Assembly (NCBI GenBank): GCA_002811645.1
Contig: PDIP01000077.1
Span: 22,226 to 86,225, forward strand
From: Corallochytrium limacisporum
Taxonomy: Eukaryota; Opisthokonta
DNA: 64,000 nt
Reading direction: 5' to 3'
Below the pieces are notes generated by a model. The model did no database searches. It was not told where the DNA came from and saw nothing but the letters and a program-made list of their open reading frames with translations. Both the position numbers and the translations under genes were made by a program. Of this stretch, positions 40,843-51,436 are shown in pieces. Each line of letters begins with the position of its first letter. The stretch's first letter is position 1.

Positions 40843-40864
40843 TGTAGGGGTAGGGGTAGGGGGG
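40843..40864. repeat. Short TAGGGG tandem repeat
   Basis: Three TAGGGG units (gtaggggtaggggtagggg). This resembles a telomere-type repeat but is too short to be a telomere. Confidence 0.7.
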
Positions 40865-41049
40865 AAGTATTACGACGCGTCTGGGTTTTTGCGTGTGCGC
40901 TGTCCATCCTGTGCTAAAAGCCCCGTTGTCGTCTCTTTTCTGAATTGTCCATTGGGCCGTAGAGCAAAAATTTCTTCTTCCCAGGAGCGCGCAAGGCAGA
41001 GAAAGGGAGGGGGAGAGGGGGGGGAGTGGCGATAGAGTGATGGAGTAGG

Positions 41050-41061
41050 CCCCCCCCCCCC
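41050..41061. repeat. Poly-C run (12) followed by poly-G
   Basis: Twelve C directly followed by GGGGGAGGGGGG, forming a C/G inverted arrangement that could fold or stall polymerases. Confidence 0.85.
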
Positions 41062-42144
41062 GGGGGAGGGGGGCAGCAACAGCTCTATAGCAGTTCTCGC
41101 ACAGTGTGTGCGGCGACGTTGGCTGTTTGTGAAGGCAAATTTCGTCCGAAACTAAACAAAATGCCAAATGTGAAACGGACTAGGAAACTTGAAAGCCAAA
41201 ATTCATAGGGAACCAAGAATCCCTCAGAACCTTTTCAGCGTGACCTACTTTCAAGGCCCTGGGCTGAACGATGCACAATGATCGGCGCGGCATGAGAGAG
41301 ATAGCCATCTGAGAAGGGACGCGAAAATTGAATCCATCTCTCCCGGTTCGTGCCGTAGAGTATGTACTGCAAACGGCTGCGTTTCAGACCATAGATTTCC
41401 TGTCTTTCCAGCACTTCAGCGTTTGGACGGCCGCGGTTGAGTAAGGACGAATCCGCTAACTATCCATCGAGCAGGCCGGTGTGTTGCGGCAAGAAGGGGC
41501 GCGGGCGTCAACGCGTCGGTAATTGAAATACGGACAGCAGTAGCGATGCGATGAGCACATGCTTCATCAATTAGCCTTGACACAGAACAAGCAAGACCGG
41601 GCATAACGGTAGCATGGCGAAGTGCATGCGTGATTATGCGGGGTGTGGGTGTAATATAGTCCTCTGATACCATCAATCCATCCAAAGGGTTCCGCGATCC
41701 TTCCGTGCTCGCTTGGACACGTCAAGGGCACTAAGACGTGGATCATTTTAGGTTTTATACTTTCAGTACAGGATCTAACTGTACCGGAGCAAGAATAGTT
41801 AAAACGGAAAAACGAAAAAAATTGGTGGGATTGGGGTGTAGGAATTTCCTGCGGAAGCTACTGACCCTTCCCTTCTTTCTGCCGATTTTCCCATTGTTTT
41901 AATACGGACCTGGTGCGCCGCAGTCATTCATTGGTTCCAGACCTTGGCTCCTATGTGTGTGAAAAAATTCTTGCTCCGGTTCTGCGTAAAAAGTGGTCCC
42001 GTGATTTTCAAGACCTCAGTTTCAGTCGATAATTTCCGATACTGTATAGTAAAGTCACTGAATTACGCCGTCCTAGCGCTGTAGTGAGACCGTAAGGAGA
42101 ACGAGGGTCTCGCCACCACAACCGTTGCGCTTGAGGACCCCCAA

Positions 42145-42157
42145 CCCCCCCCCCCCC
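42145..42157. repeat. Poly-C run (13)
   Basis: Thirteen consecutive C in non-coding DNA. Confidence 0.85.
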
Positions 42158-45100
42158 GGGAGACTCTCTCCCGCTCTTTCGTCGGCTCTCCCATTCCAGA
42201 GGGGTTTGTCACTTTTTTTTTCAAAGCAATTTTTTGTTTAGTTCTGATCTCTTTTACGACTCGATTCCTTGTACGCCCAGTATCAGTACTGATTGAATGG
42301 ATCGCAAGGAGAGGGAGGAACTTACTACCATAAAATTTTCCCCATGTCGTTCCTCCCTTGTGCTGACAATGAGTTCACCGTCACCTTCATCTTTCTTCAT
42401 CCTGAGGGTGTATTCAGTCCTGCGATATACAGTAAATATTCTAGTCTATTTATCATTACTAGACTATCCATAAGAGTGTGGGCTGATTGCCTCCCCAGCC
42501 GTAGGCGAAGAAAATTTGGGAAAGAAATCAGGCAAAAGAGGCGAAGTCACCTCACCAGGCTATTGAATAAGTGTGTTGCATCATCATCTGAGATCGATTC
42601 TTTCTGTTATAATGGATAAACTTTCTTCTTTTTCTTACCACAATGTTTTTCTTTTGATTTCAGAAAAATTCATGGTTAGGGGGCCGGCCCTGGCATTGCA
42701 TTCCAGAAGAGCCGTGTGTTCGGCTCCTTGGGTAGGCATCCATCGCCCATCCGTCCGGTGCCTTCGTCGATCCCGCTGCACCGAAAAGCGAGGTCTTATG
42801 ACATGCATGGCACTTTTACATCAGAAATAGGGCACCAAGTCCGAGATCTTTTTTCCTTTGTTGTGCAGGGTCGTGTTGGGGCTGTTGACGCGCTGGGGTT
42901 GATGGGTGACGATGATATGTCAACAACCCAGTACCGAGAAGGAGTGGGGGACGAGTACGCCGGACGTTCACAAGAATTTACGAAGTATTGGTGCGGTGTG
43001 TGAAGCGGATACGCAAATTGTCCCCGTTTTACGTTTTGTAGTTTAGTTGTTTATGGAAAGTTTTTTCGTGTCACTCCAGCGTGTTTTTAATGGTAGTGGC
43101 TCCATAAACAAATTCCATGGTCGTCACCTGAGCGACTCTGTTAAAATGAATCAGTGATGACAAAAACATAGTCTGGACATGCACGCACGCGTACCGGTTT
43201 CCAGTGCGCTTGGTGGGTGTGGAGTGCCCTTTTGTGCCTTCTTATCTGTGGAAAGTCTTGGATCCCACGGCACAACCCAGTCCTACTAACTTCCTACGGT
43301 TGCTAACAGCGTCACTTCAATATAGGATAAGTATGAGTAAAATTTTGGAGAGGGAGCGGCGACATGGATACCAGTCGGTTTCAAACAACCACGTTGTTGG
43401 TAGGATTGGAAGCATCCTTGAAACGCCTGATCTGCGAGGCCGCGAAAAACACCCAATTTGTGCCCTGCTATTCAGTATGCGCACTATTGGACAAGTGGAT
43501 CGCCCCACTGGCGGCACCGTAGTAGGTGGCACAGGTGACGTCTCGCAAAATGGGCTTCTCAGCTGACAGTATCTTCGGGTAACGTTTGGAAATAATCGCC
43601 GAAATATTGTCTATTATTTTTTATAGGATAAACAGCTGGTTTCTGGTAGTCAATCATTCAACTGTAGTTTCCAGATCGAACTGACATGTCAGGGACAAGC
43701 CAATTGCCATTGTGGGCGGCACTTCGCGTCCTGAACACCACCCTCTGCTGATCTCCTTTGTGCTGACCTTTTGAATCCACTTATTCAGTATAGAAAACAT
43801 AGTTTCAAGTGTCTACAAGAAACCGGGTGTCATTTGAGTTTTCGAAAAAATTCTATGACCCTCGTCAGACTTTCATGACTCTCCAGGACGGTGGCACGAG
43901 GTCCGCCCGTTGAGAAAGCCACCGCTTTGGTGTAGAGAATTGATGGGATGATTCCACTGAAAATACTAAGCATTAGCAGTCAGAAAGATTTTTTTTCTGG
44001 GCTAGGAATGCCGGTCGATCGAGAATTGTAAGGCTCACTTGAAAAATTCGGGTTTTCTCAGACCGTGCCTTTTGGCTTTTGAACTATCATTCAATTTCAA
44101 TAGTCTCAGATAGCACATGGCCGGACCGGGAGTATCAGCAGATGAAATTTTCTCGCCCTTCCTTTGAAAGAGGTAACGTACCGGGCAGCTTAACATCGGT
44201 AGTCGTCCCGGTAGTGGATGCGAGCGCGTGCGAGCGATTTTCTTTTTCGGCCCTACGGACCCCTGCAACAAAATACTATCTACTATCAGCTAACTGTCCG
44301 ATGTGTGCTGCCCAGGTGCTCGCCCAAGACCATGTGTCGCGGTGACTAATCTAGAGTGAATAGATCAATAAAGGGAAAAACTGTACGCAGCTGCGCGCAA
44401 CGTAAGGCCAGCTTGATTGAATGCATTCTAATACCCACCGCCGTTGCATTGTTCAACCTCCAAGGGAAAAAAGAAAGCTTTCAGATCCCAAGAATTGAAC
44501 GGATGGACGATTTTGCCGTTTCGTATACTTAATATACTGCGGCAATGTTGGTTGACGTATCGATCTTGACGACACTTGTACTACACAAGCTGAAAAAAAT
44601 GGGAAACAAAAAAATTTTCCCCTACAACGCCCAACGCCGTCGTCTCTCCCCCTCCCTTTTTGCTCCCGAGAGACCGCCCACTCACTTCTCGTCAAGTCCT
44701 CAGGTCTCCATAGTAAATGTACCGTATTACTCGGTTTCCTCTTAAGGTAGGAAAGGCCAGGTGCCCCCCCCCCTTCTCTCTCTCTCTCGGTTTCCCTCTG
44801 CACTCCCTCTTTCTCTCTTTTTCTCCCCCGGGTCTCCTTTTCTTCGAACAACTGCCTCTTTCCGTCGCTCCGTGTCGGATCCCTGACCCCTCCTCCCTTT
44901 CGGCTTTTGGTGGCTTGTCTGTTGAAAGGTAGGGACGGGCCTGCGCTCTCAAGCCCGCGAGCAGTTGAATGGGTCAGTCACCGCGGGCCATTTCCCTATC
45001 GTCTCTTCTCACAGACACTGCCGCACATGCGTTCTCAATCGTTCATTGCCCGTCGCCTCGAGCCCTTCCGTCGCACCACTTTGCCTATGTTTTGTATGTA

Positions 45101-45824
45101 CCTCCCGGGATGATCGTGGAAAAATGAAAAATTAAGGAATCCATCGAAGGAAGGCGGCGATCGAACGACGACGTAGAGGATACTGTCGGTAGATACCTAC
45201 ACCAAAACCAGCGGGCCGGATGTTGGGTAGTGAATTACAGAGCAGCAAATATGGACCCATTCCTTTGTCTGACCTTCCGACGATCAACCACATCCTCAGC
45301 AACAGCAGCCAGTTCTCGCTGTCCTGCCTATCCTCCGTCTCTGCGGAACTTGCCTGTTCATTCTTTCTGCGGCTTCCTCTCCCACCAACCCGGTTTTGTT
45401 GTGTTCCGTTGAGGTTTGTGATGTCCACAGTATAGACACCGCTGATTGTAGCAGCGGGTCGCTTGCTGTTGAAAGCGGTCTCTAAATGGGAATCTGACCG
45501 CGGCTTTTGAATGTCGACATTCTCTCTCTGTGTCTGCTAAGCCTGGGGGTATCTTCACGTACCAACCTCTACCATCAGCAGCGCAACTGCCGTCGCACGC
45601 GCAAGCACAAGGGAAAAATTTGGTTCCAATTTTCCATACTTTCGAACCAGCAGTTTCGTTCCCGGTTCTGCTCCTTTCGCTGGCATGGAGGAGAGGACAT
45701 TGGTAGAGACCGAGGCGTGTATAGCGAGACGCCCAATGACAGAGAGCGAAGAAAAAAGTTTTTGTAGGTGTTTCTGCGAATCTCTGACGCGAGGTGAGAA
45801 GTTAACCTAAGGAAACGAGGCGGT

Positions 45825-45870
45825 AGGGGAGAGAGCGAGAGAGCGAGAGAGAGAGAGAGCGAGAAGAACA
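45825..45870. repeat. GA-rich microsatellite
   Basis: Imperfect GAGA/GCGAGA repeat within a longer purine tract (about 45820-45905). Confidence 0.85.
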
Positions 45871-47171
45871 GTGAGAGCGAGGGGGGGGGGAAGAGGGGGA
45901 AAGACTCCACGCGTATCGTAGAAAATGGCCTCAAAGATGGCAGGGGAGCGGACATAATGACGCTTTTCGCACCGCTTATACACTCACTTCACGTCGATCG
46001 ACAAGATCCGATCTTTTCATACAAAATCCATTCAAAGGAATTTTTTTTGTCTTTTTTTTCGGACCTCCTCCGGGCTCCCTTCCCCCCCCCCTCCCCTCCC
46101 CCTTGCTCTCTCCTTCTCGGGAGGATTGTCGGTCTTACATCCCTCCCGCACACCCCGCGCCGATGGGGAGGATGGGCGGTGGTGGGCTTGCCACATAAGA
46201 CCCCCCCTGCCGTCGCTTCTTTTTCTTTCTCTTTCTCCTCGGAACGTCTCGGGTCCAGGTTTTAGTGCCTCCGGTTGCACACACTCTACTGCTGGATTTT
46301 TCTGCCCATACTTTTTCTGTGGGCGTGTGGGCGCAGCGAGACCCGGGTACCCCCAGTTGCCGACCGGGCAGGAGTGAGTCTTAGACAGGATTTGTGAGGT
46401 AGGAAGGGGAAGGCGTTCGCCTATTCCAGTGCTTGTTGGAAGGGGGGGGGAGAAGGGAAGAGGGGAAGCGAAGGGGGGAGGGGCCCGGTCTCTTGGGATG
46501 GTGGTGTCGAGTACTGGAACTATCTATCCGTGGCCTTCGAAAGTAAAGAGAAAAAAGATTTTTTTTTCTCTTCGTCTCCCTCCGGGTCTCCTTTGTCACC
46601 TCTTCCCCTGTTCCCCCCGGAGGGGGGGGAGTCTCGCCACACTGTTTATTTCGAAAGGGTTCATTTATTTGGGAAGAAAAATTTGTGAACGGAGAAAGAA
46701 TCCTTTAGAAAGGGGGGGGGGCAGAGGACACCCTCTCCGAGAGAGATATTCTTGAGAGAGAGCAAGTGAAGAAGGAGGAGAAGAAAATTTTGTATATTTT
46801 TTCCTGGGTCGAAGGGAAAAGAGGGAGGAGGTTTGGATCTTTAGGTACGCGCACTTACGCCGTTTTCCAACAACCGGGGCCTTGCTTACCCACCACTCGC
46901 CGACGAAGGGGTTGGTTGGAGAGGTGGGGTGGGATCACACTTTTGCTGCATGTAAACATTCTTTCTCAGCTTGAACGTGTGCATGGTTGAAGCACCTGCG
47001 TTTAGTTTTTTTGGTTTTTGGGATTGAACCTTTCAAACACACACAACTGGAGAGCATGAATGTCGTGCTAAAGGAAAGTTTGGGGAAGAAGGAACGAAGA
47101 GATATGTCAGAAGTGGACTCACACGGAAAGTGCTGAAGCGGACCGGAAAAGCTAGATAAGATCACCCAAGG

Positions 47172-47179
47172 TATTTAAG
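47172..47179 (+). promoter_or_regulatory. Possible TATA-like element TATTTAAG
   Basis: Lies 87-94 bp upstream of the H+-ATPase start, in an otherwise mixed-composition leader. Position and sequence fit a TATA box with a short 5' leader; this is the only support. Confidence 0.3.
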
Positions 47180-47265
47180 GGTAAGGATTGGAAAGGATCC
47201 ACAAGTCTTTGAAGGTAGATCGTACTCCTTTAAAGAAGTGACACATAGACATTAAAGAAAAAAAC

Positions 47266-50200
47266 ATGGCACCTAAAGACATGCCAAAGGACTTGGTTCC
47301 TGAGGAACCTGAACAGTCCATTAAGGATATGAGCATTCCTGACGTTCTTGCACTGCTCGAGGCTGACCCTAAGTCCGGTCTGACCGACGAGGAAGTGCAG
47401 GCTCGTCTTGTTGCCTACGGTCCCAACAAGCTCCCTGAGCAGAAGAGGAGCTCCATTCTGGTTTTCCTCGGTTACATGTGGAACCCTCTTTCTTGGGCTA
47501 TGGAAGTTGCTGCCATCATTGCCATTGCTCTGGAGGACTTTGCTGACTTTGCCCTGATTATCGCCCTGCTGCTGCTGAACGCCGCCATTGGTTACTTCGA
47601 GGAAAAGAGTGCCGGTGATGCCGTAGCTGCCTTGATGAAGAACCTTGCTCCCCAATGCAAGGCCCTTCGCAATGGCGAATGGACCACTGTTGAGGCTGTT
47701 GACCTTGTCCCCGGTGACATTATCCGTCTCCGTGCTGGTGACGTCGTCCCCGCCGATATTAAGTTCCTTGAGCTCGATGTCATCATTAAGTGTGACCAGT
47801 CTGCTCTGACTGGTGAGTCTCTGCCAGTGACCAAGGCCACCGGCTCCGAGGCCTTTGGTGGTTCCACCATCAAGCAGGGTGAGGGTGAGGCTATTGTGCA
47901 CTCCACGGGTATCAACTCCTTCTTCGGTCGCTCCGCTGCTCTGCTGAATGGTGTTGAAGAGACTTCCCATTTGCAGCAGATTCTCGCACAGGTTGGTGCT
48001 TTCTGCATTATCTCCATTGTCATTGGTGTGATTATCGAGCTTGCTGTTGCCTTCGGCCATTACGACCACTCCTGCAGTGGTGGCCAGGACAACTGTCCCG
48101 CTCTGTCCAACATTCTTATTCTCATCGTTGGTGGTATCCCCGTCGCTATGCCTACTGTTCTGTCCGTGACCATGGCCATTGGTGCCACCCAGCTGGCCGC
48201 CAAGTCCGCCATTGTTACTCGTATCACTGCCATTGAGGAGCTGTCCGGTATGACTGTGCTCTGCTCTGACAAGACCGGTACTCTGACTCTGAACGAGCTG
48301 ACTGTCGACCGCGACTCCCTGAAGACCTTCGGTGTCTACAAGACTGAGGACGTTGTCCGCCACGGTATCCTGTCCGCCTCTGTTGATGAGCCCGAGCCCA
48401 TTGACAAGTGCATCATTGACGCTGCTCAGCAATTCTTCGGTCTGTCTATTGAGGATATCTTCGCCGGTCTTAAGCGTATGCGTTTCGTCCCCTTCGACCC
48501 CGTTGGCAAGCGCACCATTGGTGTTCTGAAGAACGAGTCCACTGGTGATGTTACTCTGTCTTCCAAGGGTGCCCCTCAGGTTATTCTGAACATGGCTCAC
48601 AACGCTGACGAGATCCGTGACGAGTGCGAGGCCATCATTGCCGACTTTGCCAGCCGTGGTTACCGTGCCCTGGGTATTGGTGCTGCTGTGTTGCCGGACT
48701 CTACCAAGGACAACGATATTGCTGCGATCATGAAGCACGCCGGTGACGAATTCGAGAACTGCAAGTGGGAGCTGGTTGGTCTGCTGCCCATCTTTGATCC
48801 CCCCCGCCACGACACCAAGCAAACTATCGACCACGCTCAGGCTATGGGTATCAACGTTAAGATGATCACCGGTGACCAGCTTGCCATTGCCAAGGAAACT
48901 GCCCGCCAGCTTGAGATCCCCCAGAACATCTTCCCCGCCGCTGTTGTCGACCGCTCTCGCGAGATTACCGGTATCAACTTTGAGGACCTTGTCGAAGAGG
49001 CTGATGGTTTTGCTGAGGTCTTCCCTGAGCACAAGTACGAGATTGTGAACCGCCTGCAGAAGAACAAGCACATTACGGGTATGACTGGTGATGGTGTCAA
49101 TGACGCCCCTGCTCTTAAGAAGGCCAACGTCGGTATTGCTGTGGCTGGTGCCACTGATGCTGCTCGCGCTGCTGCTGATATTGTCTTGCTGACCCCGGGT
49201 CTGTCTGTCATTATTGATGCCATTATTGGCTCTCGCAAGATTTTCCAGCGCATGAAGAACTACGCTACCTACTCTATCACCACCACCGTCCGTGTCATTC
49301 TGACCTTCACCATCCTGACCTGCGCCTACAATTGGTTCTTCCCCGCCATCTTGATTGTCATTCTTGCTGTGCTCAATGACGGTACCATTCTCACTATCTC
49401 TAAGGATCGCGTTACCCCGAACCAGCACCCCGATGAGTGGAACGTCAAGGGCATGTTCGGTATGGCTTTCCTGTACGGTATCTACCTGTCTCTGACCTCT
49501 ATTGCCTTCTTCGAGGTTGCCTACAACACTACCTGGTTCCAGGACACTTTCGGTGTGCGCTCCCTGTCTGCCGCTGACCGCTTGGTTCGTGATGACTGTG
49601 ACGAGATTGTCGCTGCCGACCCCGCTCTCGGTACTGTGGAAGAGTGCATGGTTCAGTTGACTTGGGAGCGTCTGGCTATGCTCCGTGCTGCCATCTATCT
49701 GCAGCTGTCCATCTCTCAGCAGGCTCTGATTTTCGTCACCCGTACCCGCACCTTCTCCTTCCTGGACCGCCCCGGCACCCTGCTGATGATTGCCTTCGTC
49801 GGTGCTCAGCTGATTGCTACCATCATCGGTGCCCTTGGTTTCGGTGGCTACCCCGACCCCTCTGACACTATGGATTGCCAGTTCTGCCGCTGGGCCGATG
49901 AGTTCCCCTCTCCGGACTCTGAGCAGTACTTCGTTGCTTCCGTCTACGGTACCGGCTGGGGCTGGGCTCTGCTTATCTGGATCTGGTGCATCATCTTCTA
50001 CGTCCCTCTGGACTTCGTCAAGTTCTTCGGCCAATGGGTATCTTCCGACTCTGTCTACCAGACCTTCAGCGGCAACCACCAGCTCATGCCTGGCATGAAC
50101 CGCAACCGCGTCCGCAACCCCATGTCTCCTAGTACTTCTGTCATGTCCGGCCTGCCTGCTGTCTCCTCCGAGGCTGACCGTGCCCTGCGCTACAAGGCCG

Positions 50201-50346
50201 TCCGCAGCTCTATGGCCCGCGAACAGTCTCGCTCTGCCCTTGACCTGCGCCAGCGCGTTTCCGTTGCCACTCTGAGCCGCCAGAACTCCGTCTACCGGGA
50301 GTCCAACGCGACCACTAATGCCAACGGCAAGCTTGACGTTGTCTAA
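47266..50346 (+). CDS. Plasma-membrane P-type (P3A) H+-ATPase
   Basis: A 1026-aa proton pump that energises the plasma membrane. It has all P-type signatures: TGES at 182-185, the PxxxP-type M4 segment (GGIPVAMPTVL), phosphorylation motif CSDKTGTLT with Asp335, KGAPQ nucleotide-binding motif, DPPRHDT, MITGDQLAIAKETAR and TGDGVNDAPALKKANVGIAV. The hydrophobic pattern fits ten TM helices. The short N-terminus and the IPVAMPT M4 place it in the P3A proton-pump group of plants, fungi and protists, not among Ca or Na/K pumps. The C-terminal tail (about 935-1026) is Ser/Arg-rich (SRSALDLRQRVSVATLSR) and could be an autoinhibitory, phosphorylated region. Codon use is much more biased than in its neighbours, strongly favouring C- or T-ending codons, as in very highly expressed genes. 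The leader before the ATG is A-rich (gaaaaaaacATGg). Confidence 0.95.
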   Translation: MAPKDMPKDLVPEEPEQSIKDMSIPDVLALLEADPKSGLTDEEVQARLVAYGPNKLPEQKRSSILVFLGYMWNPLSWAMEVAAIIAIALEDFADFALIIALLLLNAAIGYFEEKSAGDAVAALMKNLAPQCKALRNGEWTTVEAVDLVPGDIIRLRAGDVVPADIKFLELDVIIKCDQSALTGESLPVTKATGSEAFGGSTIKQGEGEAIVHSTGINSFFGRSAALLNGVEETSHLQQILAQVGAFCIISIVIGVIIELAVAFGHYDHSCSGGQDNCPALSNILILIVGGIPVAMPTVLSVTMAIGATQLAAKSAIVTRITAIEELSGMTVLCSDKTGTLTLNELTVDRDSLKTFGVYKTEDVVRHGILSASVDEPEPIDKCIIDAAQQFFGLSIEDIFAGLKRMRFVPFDPVGKRTIGVLKNESTGDVTLSSKGAPQVILNMAHNADEIRDECEAIIADFASRGYRALGIGAAVLPDSTKDNDIAAIMKHAGDEFENCKWELVGLLPIFDPPRHDTKQTIDHAQAMGINVKMITGDQLAIAKETARQLEIPQNIFPAAVVDRSREITGINFEDLVEEADGFAEVFPEHKYEIVNRLQKNKHITGMTGDGVNDAPALKKANVGIAVAGATDAARAAADIVLLTPGLSVIIDAIIGSRKIFQRMKNYATYSITTTVRVILTFTILTCAYNWFFPAILIVILAVLNDGTILTISKDRVTPNQHPDEWNVKGMFGMAFLYGIYLSLTSIAFFEVAYNTTWFQDTFGVRSLSAADRLVRDDCDEIVAADPALGTVEECMVQLTWERLAMLRAAIYLQLSISQQALIFVTRTRTFSFLDRPGTLLMIAFVGAQLIATIIGALGFGGYPDPSDTMDCQFCRWADEFPSPDSEQYFVASVYGTGWGWALLIWIWCIIFYVPLDFVKFFGQWVSSDSVYQTFSGNHQLMPGMNRNRVRNPMSPSTSVMSGLPAVSSEADRALRYKAVRSSMAREQSRSALDLRQRVSVATLSRQNSVYRESNATTNANGKLDVV

Positions 50347-51436
50347 ACAGTGTCACTATACTTCACCACACAATCATCAAACATATTTCTGCATCATAGT
50401 TTGAATATCCATCATATAGAAACCTGAAATAAACATTTCAAAAAAGACGTCACAAAATATCCCACACCTTGTTTGCCATTTCAGTGTGTTTTATCTGTCC
50501 ACTGCTCAATCCTTTAGAGGTGCAGGGAGCGTACCCCACTCACTCTCCTCCCGTACGCTGAATAAACCCCACGGCATTAGTTGTGTACCAGCACACATAT
50601 TGAAAACCAAAAAAGGAACCCCCAGAAAGGTCTGGAGAGGCCGCCCTCGAAGCGGGTCACTGATAACGGATCAGCTTCGCGTACCCTTAAGCACCACCCC
50701 CTTGCTCTTTCACCTGGCTCACTTCCGGGTCCCACCACCCTCTGCCGGTGGACTCCCGGGGGGAGAGGGGAGGGAGGGAAGTGGGGCGGAGGGCGAAGTC
50801 CGCACAAGACCGACCGCCCCGCGGTGGGAGGAAAACCAATGATAAAGGTCGCTCTTTTCTGCCCGCGGTGGAAAGCGCGTAATAGGGGCACCAGCCAGCC
50901 AGTTGGGAGGTTGCCGTGCCCCCTTCTGCCCCAGCTTCCTGTTCGTCTGTTGGGAGGGAGGATATCTGGGATCGGTATATACAATTATATGTATAGTAAA
51001 CCTAAAATATATAGGATTGGCCAGTGATTCTGAAAATTTCGAGGCGTAAGTATGTAAAATACTTCGGTTCCAATATCGGTGAGACTTGGTGGGGCTCGGT
51101 TGGACCGCCCCAGCACCCCCGGAAAATGCCAGCGTCGGATCACTGCAAAATCCCTGAGGAGCACAGGCAGATGTCGGCATGCTGTGCATACACTTCAGCT
51201 GTTTCCCACAGAACACGCATCAGGTTGGTCTGGTCCTTCAAACCCTATGGGACTTGTGCAGATAAATTACGTACGCTTTCGGTCGTGAATATTGAAGGGG
51301 TCCTGCCAGAGAGAGAACAAAGGTTAGTGCCTGGAGCACCCCCGACGGAACCCTTTTACCTATGTGGACAACGTGAAATCATGACGGATATGGGATAGTT
51401 CTAGATTAAAGACAAGAGTCATGTAGAGGCTCAACC
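50347..51436. other. Intergenic region, H+-ATPase / TLDc gene
   Basis: 1.1 kb between two + strand genes. The first 120 bp are A/T-rich with an aataaa at about 50427, a likely polyadenylation signal. The middle (about 50680-50960) is GC-rich with G runs. No coding sequence was recognised. Confidence 0.5.

Larger units (their letters stand above)
35524..47265. other. Gene-poor 11.7-kb region
   Basis: The largest gap in the window. I find no reading frame with a recognisable domain, no RNA gene and no transposon motif. Open frames up to about 200 codons occur but are low-complexity or mutually overlapping. The region is rich in homopolymers (poly-C at about 35749, 36018, 39866, 41050, 42145) and poly-G runs (for example 46443-46450, 46712-46720). 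It also has GA/CT tracts (44770-44830, 45825-45870) and AC repeats. The final kilobase should contain the promoter of the H+-ATPase gene. Genes made of many small exons or long non-coding RNAs cannot be excluded. Confidence 0.6.

Noticed and set aside
40843-40864. TAGGGG repeats as an internal telomere
   Set aside because: Only three units, embedded in generally G-rich DNA.
47230-50079. 949-codon open frame on the minus strand opposite the H+-ATPase
   Set aside because: It is the antisense image of a gene whose codons end in C or T, which removes stops on the other strand. Its predicted protein is low-complexity (G/N/D/V/L-rich) and has no domain.
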